Source: Archegozetes longisetosus (taxonomy: Eukaryota > Arthropoda > Arachnida > Sarcoptiformes > Trhypochthoniidae). From it: a DNA stretch of 64,000 bases. A program made the position numbers and the translations under genes. Positions 10,325-23,884 of the stretch are shown in pieces (positions within the stretch are counted from its first letter, which is position 1; every line of letters starts with the position of its first letter). Location: NCBI GenBank assembly GCA_018873245.2, contig JAEMBT020000006.1, positions 5,787,855-5,851,854 of the forward strand. The letters are read 5' to 3'. The notes below the pieces were generated by a model that was given only the letters and a program-made list of their open reading frames with translations, was not told the origin of the DNA and ran no database searches.

Positions 10325-13300
10325 GTAAGTAATCATTCATTGTATTTCATATCTGTTCCATACTTGCCATCAGTCCATGTCATAATTCTACGATGATCCG
10401 CTGCTCTCTTATTCAATAAGCATTGATCTAACGATATGAAAGTTGTTTATTACAAACTAACGCATATCCTCATATTTATTGGACTCTTATTGGATTCTCC
10501 AAACTTTAAGATGATTTATTGTGTTTATAGACTAAACTAAACGATATATAGAAAAGTATTTAGTGTATAACACACTAAGACGTTTAGTATTCATTTCCAA
10601 CATTTTATAAACTGTCTTTAATATAGCGGTTATATTCAGTTTTGAGAATATGCATCAAAAATGCAAAATATCTTAACATCATTAGCATTAGGGCCTCAAC
10701 GAGGCATTCACGATCGCGTACCTTTTTCCAAACAAGTTCAGTCATATTGAATATTATATTAGCATAGACTACGATTACCACACGGTTTCAATCATTATTT
10801 CTGTTCTTATTTTTGCCTGAGAACGCTTTTTGAAAATTAGTATTTTATGTTAAAAATAAGTTTAATGAATCCATTAAAATAATTCATTAAAAAATTCATT
10901 ATAATCACTTTGGAGCTTTGTTAGTTTGAATATAATTGTTATTGTAATACTTAATTGATTGCTTGTTAATGTGCACGATAGACATTAGCTCTTTATCTGA
11001 TATTTCATTGGAATAAAGATAACCTAAAATGAGAAATAAGTTGATGAGTTTTGAGCTGACACGCATTCGGAATCAGTATTTCTCATATTCTTGTTTGAGT
11101 GAAACGTTCAGGTTCAGAAAGAGCAAAGTTTGCAAATAGAGTGAAGTTTTGAGTCTAAAAATTGTGAAATAATGACGGATCAAATAATAGGTATTCAAAT
11201 GAAATTTAATACTAAATAATAGACAATTTTGTATACAATGTTAAATTATGAGACCATTTATTATACATTCAAAGCTATTCATCCTAAATGTTTCATTCAA
11301 ATCATTTTTCACATATTATAACTTGAATGCAAGCTATTTGTGACATACATTTATGATTAATCATTTGGTTTATCTCTAATTTGCTATAAAAATAGTTTTC
11401 GATGAATAATAGTTACAAACGTTATCAAATATAATGTATGGAAGTAATACTGTAGCAAAAGTTTGTACTCGCAAAGTTTAGTGAGACACGAACTGGCGAA
11501 AAGTCAAACAACTTGATTTGCGGTCAGATAGAATGCAATTCACTTGTATTAACCAATCATTACTTCATATTTAGACCATTAATGATGCTGAAGAGTAAGT
11601 CACTTTGACAAACAATCAACCACTAAATGGTGTGTTCAAGTACTTAAGCTTTACGAGTCTATCAACGGGTTTAGTTTGGTTTGATCGACAAAATCAACTT
11701 TACATGTTTGTTAACTCACACCAAATGACAATATTTTTCACTTTTCATTTCTCAAAATAGGTTCATTATTTGGTTTAGTCTAAAATACATCGGTATTTTG
11801 CAAAAGTTTCTGATTCCGGTGTATTTCATTTAATGATTTTCCAATGACTGCAACAAATATCTAGAAGTTTACCGAGTTTTGACTTTCAGCTCAATTATAT
11901 TTAGTCCCTGTATTCCAGTACTAGTATTTGGGCCTAACTCTTATTGTCGCAACTGAATGGAAAGAAATCTATACAAATATTTTGAATTGTTAGAGTAAAA
12001 TAAAATACAAAATCGATAGCATTTATTACATAGCATGCAACAAATTTAATGAAATAGAAATTGCATTCCTTTTCATAAAACCTGTTTTCAAACGGAATCA
12101 TTTCGTAACAAAATACTCAGTTTATTTCAACAAATAAATAAATCAGACATTTTTACTGATTTGTTCACATTTTATTTTTATATTCATAACCGATATCTAT
12201 AATCTATGACTATAACTGATATCTATAAACGATATCTACATCAGCCGATGGTCGATAACTTATCCAATTTAATTGAAAACTTGATTTATTTGCGTTTCAA
12301 GTTCACTCAACCAGAAAAGTTATTAATTTGACAAAAAATGGTTTATTTGAAAATAATGCAAATTATTAAAGAGTACTCTAATTGTATCTGGGGTTTGCAC
12401 AAAACTGCAGTGTATTTTAATTTATAAAATAGGGAAAAACTGCCGTATAAAGTGCTTTCATTCGGAAGATTGCAATACTGGAGATTAACATAATGAGAGT
12501 CTTACAAATGAGTTGATTGTATCACTTCAATAGTAAGACCTTTTTTCTCTCAATACGCAACTAATTTGATTGGAATTAGGACTTTTGGTATTTGCTAACT
12601 TGCCTTCAATCACTTCTCTTTATATCTGGATTTCTTACGCAGTTTATATTGACTTAATTTCTTGATCAATACGTAATTTAATGAGAATCACTAAACAGTT
12701 ATTGAAATTATAGTTATAGGTTTAGAAGAAATTAGTTAGAAGTTGAGAATGGTTATTAAAAGGAAAAACAGAAGTAGTTAGAAGTAGAGTTTTATTGGAG
12801 TGTTATATAAGAAGTACTTGTTTTGCTATGTTTCTGTTTATTTACGTGTAAGTTAAAGCACAAATGCATATGAACCTTAACTGTAGAGATGAACATAGAC
12901 TTACAAAGTAGGAGATGTAGACAAAAGTGTGCTCTGAGATTCTATCTTCTAGTTCCAATTAGATAACAAGTCAACATCGTATACATCTTCATATACATCT
13001 GAGTACGTTCACTGTAAGAGGTTATTTATCATCCATTTGTAATTCAAATATTTCATTATTACGCACTAAACTAACAAATATTCAAACTAGACAATATGAA
13101 AAACTATCGATTTATTTCAAAAAGCTTGTCACAAACACATTAGGTCTTGAGACACAAGGTATGTTTTGTCTAAGACTTCAGCCAAGTTCATTTAACTTTA
13201 AATTAATCAGCTTTAAGGGCGACAATTTTTTAATAGTTCAGCTTCTATTAATTTATAGAGAATAACACATTTTCTTAACTTATTATCAAAATCTGATAGA

Positions 13301-16300
13301 TTTGGCAGTCACAATAGAGCTTTGATAGGGTATTGGAATCTGAACACTTGTTGAGTAAGATGTTTATCATAAAAAATATGATACTAGCACTTTTCAATTG
13401 AATTAGGATAGAGATTTTGATTTGAGTGGTGTGTCTAGAAGCACGTTTTATTGAATTTCTGGTTCGTCTCTCAATTAATTGTGGAAACAATTTGGTTGGT
13501 AACTGGTAAGAAACTAATATTGTTTTTACCTACTTATAAAAGCATCATAACATAAATCAGTAGAACTAATGCTTATGTGACTCTTTCACGCGCTCAGACT
13601 ATGACTTTGATGTGAGCAATAAAAATTGATTATTTATTACATTTATGAGGAAAGTAAAGCTAAATAATTAACTTTTTGTCTATTTTATATTATGTGAGAA
13701 TAAATGATCTCTCTTTACGATCGTAAACATGAATTTTAGTGTAAGTACTGAAAAAATCTAAATCGATTTTTATTTCACTACTGCATTTTATGGTCATATA
13801 TCTTTCGTTTAGATTCGATTAGAAACAAAACCAGTATTAGAGTTTAGTATCTCATTTTAGTATCTCATTTTAGTATCTCATTTACATAACAATTAGATCG
13901 AAAAGTAACAATAGTTTCACTTCTTAGTAAATAGTCCTAAGAAGAGTGAATTAGAAAATAGTTTTCTAAATTAAATAAAACTTTTATAATGTTTTTCACT
14001 TGTATGTCAATTTAAAGTTTGATATCTCTGCTTTAATCACACAATGCCAATTAACAAACTTTTTGATCTGATTAAGTAAACTATTGTGGAAAAAATGTTG
14101 TGCTGCAAGCTTTCACTTCTAATTCAATAGTCACTAATGGATTATATATACAAAGGCTATGAGTTGTAATTTAACCTCCAGGAAAATTATTGTTTCGTAA
14201 ACGAGTTGGCTACAAAAAACCAAAAAATATCAGTACTGCAGCCGAGTCTTACATAATTTTCACATTGGTTTTGTAGACGGACTTAGGTATTGATTTATTT
14301 TTGATTGAATTAATAAGAGAAGTGAATATATGATATTCTGTAACTAATACCTTAATGACAAGGACAGTTAACTATTGAGCTCAATTCAATTAGAGTAAAG
14401 TGATGCCAATCCTTACATAAGATAGAATTCATAAAAATAGATACTATAAGCTCTTCTCAGAAATACGCCAATACATTTGCGCTGATAGTTGCAAATATCA
14501 ACTCTGCTTATATTACTCCTTCAAATATTCAATCAAATCAGTGAATTGGCAGCAAAATTCTGGATTTTCTAAAACTATTATTAGCTTGACGAAAAGCTAC
14601 AATCAAAATTCGATCTATCTTTATTATTTAACAGCTTCAACCCTTTCAAGTGACCGTCTTTAATCCTATTTTCCATTTGAATTGATTTTTTCACTATCGA
14701 ATCCTAAGTATAGAGTTTTGTAAGCTTTAAAGCAAAGCCTAATTTCAAAGCGCATTTATTTTAGAGATTCTGTCAGTTTGCAAATGAAACTGAGTAAATA
14801 TAGGTTGTATGGTTGTAGAATTAAACCTTTTGCTCTCCACAACATCGATTCTTCGTTTGCCAAAAGTCATTTATGACGGGATTATGAGAAAAGTTGGGAA
14901 ACTCAAGCTCTTAATTGAAATTTCTTATAAGAAACAGATTGAATATAATATGACCGACACACCTCACATCTTCTGCATAATATGGAGCCATAAAAATAAA
15001 GATTTCCTACAAAATAACTTAGATAAATAAAAGTCAAGTTAAGCGATTCTGAGAAGAGAACTGTCGTTCATAGCATGTTTGTTAATCAATATTATTTGAA
15101 TGCAGATTTCATTTGATTAATTTTAATCTCTCAATGGACTTAGCGGTTCAATTATTAAAATAAGATTTATTCCAAAATGTTTTGTCGTAATTAAAGCTAC
15201 TTTTCTTATTTGTCTGGATGATAATTGTTCAACGGCTTATATGAATATTAAACCTTACGTATTTTTTACTTAAAGAGAATTAAAACATACGGCCTATTAG
15301 AGTTTATCACGTTTCAGATAGTAATTTATGACTTTTCATATACAAAGAGCACTCTTGGTTATTGATTTTTGGAGCTCTTAGAGTTTCTTCTGCATTACAG
15401 GTATTCGTTTGCTTGCAATAAAGTTAAGAATATTCGACTTTTGGTCTTTTAAAGTTATGTTTTTAGTCTAAAGAGCTTCATACTTCTACTTTTTGTGAAA
15501 GATTGGGTTTTTATTTTTTAATATCTGGTTATAGCTCAACTTTAAAGTTTGTTTCGCATAACTAAAATAATGATTTAATAGAAAAATGAGTCTAATTTAA
15601 CAGTAATGTAACTCTTGTTTCTACAATATGTTTGCATTTTATATGAAAAATGGAGGATTTTCTTTCTCTTTAGTCACATAACATTCTTACTCTTTGACGC
15701 TCTCTATATCTATTTTAACTAACTTGCTCTGTAGTCGGCAACAAATTCTGATATTTTTATGTTCACATAACTTATTACTAAGTATTTTCTGAATAAAATA
15801 TTGAGAAGTTTTGTTCTTATAGTTAGAAACATTTTTACAGTCGTGTCAGCAATAAGCGTATCGTTGAACGAATGGTTAAGGTCTAGAATCTATAAAATCG
15901 ATTCATCTGTTTATACGTTTATTACAATAAATATAAAACAATTATGTATAAATATTATACACTACATTTTGTTCTCATTGAATTTTTCTTATTCAAATGG
16001 TTATTCTATTGTTATTTAAATGGCTTCAGAAATACCATTAGTGAACATCGAATGTATAGTTTGCATTGAATTACTGAGGAAATTCTAGACACAGTTTGTA
16101 TAGCTTGCGTTCTGCAAATTGTAGAAATTCTAGTAATATCTGCACAAACATCAATTGGTTTGTATTCGAATTTGATATTGTTTTGTGAAATAGCATCGGA
16201 CATACTTATCATAGCTATAATAAAGTGTGGTTAATTCGAAAATATTCTACCTACAATTCAATTTTCAATAATAGCATAGCAGACCATTCCATCTACTATT

Positions 16301-19300
16301 GATTGAATGGAAAGGCATTTCTCCAATACTAACTTGGTATGTGGTTGCATTTTCTCGAAATTATGATTTATACACAATTTCTAGAACAATATTGCATTTG
16401 CAAATATTAAGGTCAGCTATTTATTTAAATTTAGCGAATAAGCTTTTTATTTTGTTTGTCAACTCACCCCATTTTTCAATGTTATATTCGTTTCGTGCAA
16501 TTTTTTCTACAAATACTCGAAATTTATAAAAATTGAAAGGTATAATTGCACGTTTCCTCAAAATCTGAAGTTGGTCTTTCCAAACTACTTCAAACAAAAG
16601 TACTCGTAAGAAGAAGAGTGACATTTTTTACTTTTGTTTATTTTTAAGAAAGTTCATCAAAATAAATTGATAGAGTTTGGTCGTTTTTAGGTTTTATTAT
16701 TCGAATGAAAAAAATATTAATGTTTGATGTAAACACATTCATATTTTATAAGTTTAGTGAACAGTTACAAACCTATATGATAGCTGAAAAGTAGTTACTT
16801 AATTTTTTATGATCAAGACAATCTGCTTCTAGGATTTATTTCATACAGAAGTTTTACACAGAAACTCACAATTAGTTTAAGGCAAAAATCGAATCAAGAA
16901 CTTAGTCTTTTTAGACTCAAGCTTATATTTATTATTTTGTAAAAAACATTTTAGCCTTGAGTTTAGTTTGCTCTAAAGACAAACAAATATTAGACAAAGT
17001 TATTGATTAGATTTTAGTTGAACAATCAATCAACATTTCTCAATTCTAAACTCACAGCTTATACATATAAAGCTCATAAAAACATTGTGAAGTGCCCTTA
17101 GATCAAGATAACTTATAGTAATAGCAAACACCATATAGTCTCTCGAGTTTGAAGATTGAAAAAAGGATCAAAAATCCAATGTGTTTAATTGAATGTCAAA
17201 ACAGTGATCATGAAATGTGGCAACAAACTGAACCAGTTTTTTTTGTTTCAGATGTTTTATAAAATTTGACAGATATGCAACTTACTCTAGAAATGGTTGA
17301 GGCTTTTAACAGTAGTAAAGCTATATGGAATTGGGCACACAGGCACCCCAATTCAAATCTCGAGTTATCTTCACTTAGAATGTTTTATATTTTTCAATAC
17401 AAAATTTGATTACCTTGTTGTTATAATCACTGCAAAATAAAATAAAAATAAACTACAATTGAAGTTTAAAACTATCACACAATACCGTAGTTTTAATCGG
17501 AAGAGCATACATTAAGCAAAATGGTATGGTTTGTGACTTGAACTGAAAATGTTGCTGCCTCGGCATTTGGTTATATTGTATAAAAGAATTAATTGAGTTA
17601 GAATCTGAGTAGTGCACTGAAGTTTATAAGAATCGATATGCTTCTAAAGTAAGTTAAAGTATAGAGTAAACAAGTGATTGGTGCGAATTGATGCAAGACG
17701 AAAACTTTGTGTTAAACATAAGTTGAGCAAAGTTATTATCGAATCCCATAAGATTCTGTTACTCATTAGGTAAAACTCGCTGTATTAATAGATAATTTTC
17801 ACAAATTGATTGGTGCACTCAAATATCAATTTATTGTCGCTAATTATGTTTGCCTTTTATTTAATGACTCGACATTAGCATAAAAATCATCATGCAATCA
17901 TTTATGTGAGGGTGGAATGCATTGGATTGAAATTAATTTTGTAAAAACCACTTTGGAGTTAATATAAATCCTCTTCTATTTCATTAAATTAATTGATTGC
18001 TTTAAATGATTTGATTTGCAATTTGTCAGCTCATAATCAGGTACATCAGTGGCGTCAATAAATGAGAGGTTATCTGAAGAACATGGCTTCAAATTATACC
18101 GAATGGCTCACAAGACTTAAGGTTAAACAAGTTAATAAGAATTCACTTACAACTCACCCTCACACACAAAACTAATTGAACTTTATTTAAGATTTATCAA
18201 TTAATTGAAGGTGAATAAGCTTTTCCGATGAAAATTATGCCATAATTAGCTTTAAAGCTTAATCTTTCAAAATCAATTTAATAAGATTTTTGAATATATG
18301 GAAAAAAATTCAAGCTATTTTCATACTGTTATTTGGGTTGAATTTTTGGAATAGTTTTAAAATATTTTTTAATACAAAAAATTTGATAAAATTCAGTATA
18401 TATATTTGAAAATTTTACAAAATTTAGAATTCAGAAAGGCCTGCAGTGAAATTAAAGTTAAATAAGAAAGGAGAATAATTCGCATTTAAACCATATCACT
18501 ATATAAATGCAATTCGAAGAGAAAATTTGATAATATATTCGATATATATGTGAATATTTTGTGATTAGGTTGAAAAGTTTTCTAAAAAGGTATAGTATTT
18601 CTCAGAGTAAAAAATAAAAACTGATTTGTGAAATGATTTTTTAAAGTAGAGTAAAGAAAGCAATTTGGTTTCACTCTGATCTTTTCTCATGAGTGCCATT
18701 GAAATAAAGAAATTGCAACAGTATAAGTGCATATTGTCTCTAGCTGGCCATAGATTGAAGTCACTTGTACTCGAGCCTTCTTTTACTCCATCATTCAATT
18801 GTATGTAACATTGCTTTCAATCAAATCATTCCGAGCAATTTACAAATTTCAAAGTTAGGCTCCAATTCATTGTTAATGAGCCTCAAGCGTTCATTCTTTA
18901 AGAATTAGCTAAATGTGAATTGCGGTTGGAATCAGTTTGAGGAATCTTTTTCTAGACATTCAATGAGTTAGTTAGAGAACTATTTTAATAGACTTTTGAT
19001 TAGTGAATGGTTGACTAATGTTTGATTATTTATAAAGAAATATGTGCATAACTTTGAGTATTTTAGTTTGAAGCAAAGTTTCTGAATCTTACTATTGGTT
19101 AAATTTATTTGACTTAAGCCCAGTATTGAACGCGATGATATTAAATGAAAATGTAAATTTAATAAACGGAGCTAAAATTCAATTTAGCGACTGATTTAAT
19201 TATGATATTTTCTAGTAAAAAAAGTAAAAATAATATATTCGGTGGATTTTAGCGAATCCAACAATAATGACATTATGAATAGTTTGCATTATCAGCGTTA

Positions 19301-19690
19301 ACAGTATTAGCAAAACAGAGTGCTAAATCTCAACATATTCCTAATGTAAATAAAAATCTTCTCAGTTTTATTTCATTCATTCAGTAGAGAATATATGGTG
19401 AGACCAAATTTTCAGTCCAGAGAATTCCAGTGGAAGAGCTCAGTATTCTGTGTAGAATAGATGTTAATCTACATAAGAAAACTTTAGATAGCGATACATA
19501 TAAGATGTACAGTTATATGATGTAAGCATAGAATATGCGACACTAAATTATGTGCACTCTATCCCTTGTTTACATAGCAGGCAAACTCAAGAGTACTCAC
19601 TAACCTATAACAAGGTTGCTTACATCACATCATTCAGGTATGAGCTGCAGTATTATACTATACAAAAGCAAACCAAGTAATACAGTCATG

Positions 19691-19739
<49 letters not shown>

Positions 19740-22700
19740 GTTCTGTTCTCTAATAGGATGACGTTCATGTCTATGCCTTTACTCTGCTATCATCTTTTAC
19801 TTGAAGCATATATTTTTCGCTTGCTTTACAAACGAAACAATTGAACATAATTTGTTTTTTATGTACACTAAAGAAAATAAATCTATGCATTTAACAAATG
19901 GAAGATATAATAAAATCTAAGTTTACACTTACATTCCAACGTTTGAAACGTAAGAGTTTATACTTATTTACTTTAGCTATGAATCCAATTATTGAGGTTC
20001 CAGTGCGTGCTAACATTTCATACACACGGCTCTTGTCTCACAATACATTGACGCATTGACTAAACTAAATTGCTAACCATTCATCAGAAATTGATCATTA
20101 ATTTTTAATAAGATTTTCATGGATTTTCAATTTGATAACCTAAATCGAAAATCAATTTTCAGCGTTCACTTGACTGAAGCAAGTGTCAGACTAAACAAAT
20201 TTATGTGTTATCTCATTGAAAATGATGTGATCTGAAATTTTATTTTTGACGCATCTTTCACTCTGATTTTATCGCAATCAAGGCTATTTATAGTGCTATA
20301 TTAAGTTTATGATTTGATTCCAGCACTAAGCACAAAGAAATCAATGCTATTTCGTTCCGACTGTAAGAATACGCCAATTTTGATGTATGTACATTGAAAA
20401 ACTTAATAATCGGCGATAGCAACTAGATCAGACTCTTTGTAATGGTATGCTTTCCATTAGATCATAATGTATAGAATATTAAGAAATTTACAGAATATAG
20501 AATACGGTAATCAAAGTAGATTAGAAATCAAATTTGGCAATAAATTCATTAGCATTAGAGAGAGGTTAACGTAATACCAAATTTTTTCTGTTGCTATAAT
20601 GGATTATTATGTTTGTAGGTGTAATTAAGAAACTAACTTTACAATATTGTGTCAAATGAAATTAGACTTTTCATGTGCAACATTTATGATAATTGAGATA
20701 AAATTTGTTGGCATTTCGTTTGGAATAGAATTACTGAGAAAAGCACTATATATACATATTCTTTCGAGAATTTCATTTTTTATGTAATTATTATGAAGCA
20801 TTTCTTTGAAATAGACCAGAAAATGTTTTTTTTTCAGATCTTTCATATCTTGCTTTCTTCTTAATAAATGTTTAATTTAGTCTGAGATGCAATCTATTAT
20901 TCCTATTGCCTGATCCAATTGAATCATCTCTGTTATGGTTATTATCAATATTTGTGATGTCTCATTTTGTCAAATATAAAAATCTTATTACCTAACCTAT
21001 AGTATCACCGAATCATTGATAGATGAGTTAATTATGAACATTTGTTTATACGAAGACAGTTTATTTTCTTGTAATCGTATAGTATTGAGTTGTTTCTCAA
21101 TCAAGTAGTCTAATGTGATAACATTAGAGATAATATATTTTGTCAGAGCTTTAGTTTCAACACCGTGTAATACTTATCAATAATGTGTTTAATCGATTAT
21201 GTCTCATTCAAACAAGTACTGCTAAGTTATGGTTTATAGGATCGAGTAAGTCATCATTCATCCAACTTATGGTCACATTTAACACATCTCAAAACGAAAA
21301 CCAAATTACTAAAACCATCTAACACTTCTTTCCTCTACTGCCTTCAGCCTTTAGATCATTAGATAAATCACTTCTTTCAAGAGTCCTATCATAACCACTT
21401 CTATCAAACTGATCAAAATGCCAAATTGGAGAAAGATTTGGAGTAACTTGAACTTAGGCTTAACTGGAAATTCCTCTAAACAATAAATGTTTGAATGTTA
21501 AAACTACTTTAATAGCTGAAATTAAGCTCAAATCAATTATTGTGTTTGCGGATGCGTTAAAATGTCAACTGAAAAATAACAAATATTGATAGAAATGCTA
21601 AATTTTCGTTCAATGTAAGTGCTTTTGGCTAAAATGGTAGCTTAGCGCTCATGCTTACACTCTTTCCTGATCTTTCTTACGCTCAGTAAAGGTTTATAGA
21701 GTGAAATACAGCACTAATCTAATGATTCCCAATTTATTATTGAATTTTGATAATAGGTTGAAACCTAGAGCTTGGAAAATGAATTCAAAATACTTTGCTA
21801 GCAGTTTCTATGGTGTACCAAAGATTAGTTTAGCATTTATATAGAAGAAAAACATGTCTAGTGTTGAAAGTGATCAAATTTTCTTTGAAGATCCTATAAG
21901 ACCGCTGATGTTTTCTTTATAAAACTACTTATTGATGATTCTGTCATTTGCACTTTAATGTAAGTTTATATATATGTATATATGCAATCAACAAATATAT
22001 AAATCGATTATTCAAATAACAGTTTGTTTAGTGTATAATATTTGGAACTGAAGTGCTTAATATTCGCACTAAAACTCATTTCATAAAATGTGAATTCCTT
22101 TCATGTCTGTATACTTTATGCTCTACAAATTCTAGTTTCACATCTTTATTTCAATTCTTCAGAGCATAAGCTCTCAGAAAGTCAATCATCAATTCTCAAG
22201 CCATTTCTTTTCGCCTAAGCAGAAAAGTAAGTCATTTAAAGGAATAATTTAATACAAGTTTCAAATGAAATTTGTGATCAATTTTTTATTTTGATGAATC
22301 AAAATGAGAAAGAGAAGCAAAAACTAGAAATAAGGATAGCAGATAAAATGACGGAATCAAATTTTAGAGTTGTACTAAGCTTGTAAATGAACTATTTAAA
22401 CTTGTTTCAGGTAATATTTGATAATTATGTTTGTTTTTGAGTCTTTGGGCAATGATTACAAGTCCATAAAAAGTTTAATTAACGCAACTTTATATGAAGA
22501 ATATGTTGGCATTACTAAAAAGCGCAGCAATGTTCTGAGAAACAGTAACTGTATTAAAGCCAGTTTATGTGCACTAAACTCACTCCTAATGTTGTATTGA
22601 TTTTAAACGAGAGCATAAAAGCCTGAATTAAATTTTCTTCGCTTTATTGTGTCGTTTTGAAATATAATATTCACAGCTTCGCTCGTAAATTAGGTTTCGT

Positions 22701-23823
22701 TTTGGCCAACAAATATTTTATAATGAATTCAAATATCAGTTGTTATTCTCAATTCAAATCTTAGAGACAAAGAATCGATCAATCTTTACTACTTTAGTAA
22801 ATAGACAGCAATAATGCAGAATAATTCTGTTTAACACTAGTTATCAATTGTAGGGTCAAAATAAATGTTTTAAGGATATTATCCAGTGCCGTAGGATTTA
22901 TGGCCTGGGGACGGCTAAAAGTCTGAAATGAAGTGTTGAGGCAAACACTAATCAACATTCAAATATCTGTTCATTTTTCATCAAAACTTTGATTAACGTT
23001 TAACAATAAGCAATCGATTAACGCATCAAATAAGTACGGTATCAAAATACTTTGTAAGATTTTTCCATATCGACCTAAATTTGAACTTTGAAAAATTGGT
23101 AAATGTTAGCGTTGCAGTTCGTTTTGTATACGTGTAGTTCTAGGTATCAGAGAGAGATACGCTTCACTTATGAGCCCAACAATAATTACTTACGCCTGGT
23201 CCATCCTCCTAACCTAACCCGATTAATTTAACTTAATATAAACATATAGTAATACTGATACAGCTTTAGATCAAAGTCCAAGTAATTTAAGCAACCTATG
23301 CATAGTAGGACTCGTGTGCAGAACGTGATTCCTTATTACCTAAACTGTACGCAAATAAAACGAACTGCTCAACTACCATTACCTCAAAAATGTCTGAGTA
23401 GACTATTACCCTTACAGCTCCCCCGCTAGCTATAGCTTCGAGTATGTTCTGTACAATACTTACCTCAACTGTATTTACTGTGTTTCTTATTTGACTTTAT
23501 ATTTCATTAGCCTTTTATCGATCATGACTTTGACGATGAAAAAACTTACATCAATCTGTTTGAATTCAAGGATATCTTGCTAATCACTAAAAATATTTTG
23601 CATTTTTGACAGTATCAATGAATACAAAATGCTTTATATTTGATAAAAGAAATATTTCCAAGATTCTCGAATAATCGGATGCATAAAGAATTTTGAAAAT
23701 TGATTTTCCTGAGAAGTAGCTGAATATGTTTCAGAGTACTTTAAAGGTAAAAGCCATATGAATAATTTGCACATTTCTTTGGTAAAACCTGTCATATTCT
23801 CGGAGTGGAATTGTTCATATTTA

Positions 23824-23884
<61 letters not shown>

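Noticed and set aside
17292-17366. tRNA-like A and B boxes in intron 1
   Set aside because: A near A box and an ATTCAAATC B-box-like stretch are present, but no cloverleaf stems form and the match is imperfect at both boxes.
21625-21700. tRNA-Ala-like head near 21640
   Set aside because: GGTAGCTTAGCGCTCATGCTT resembles a D-arm and anticodon region, but no T-arm or acceptor stem follows.
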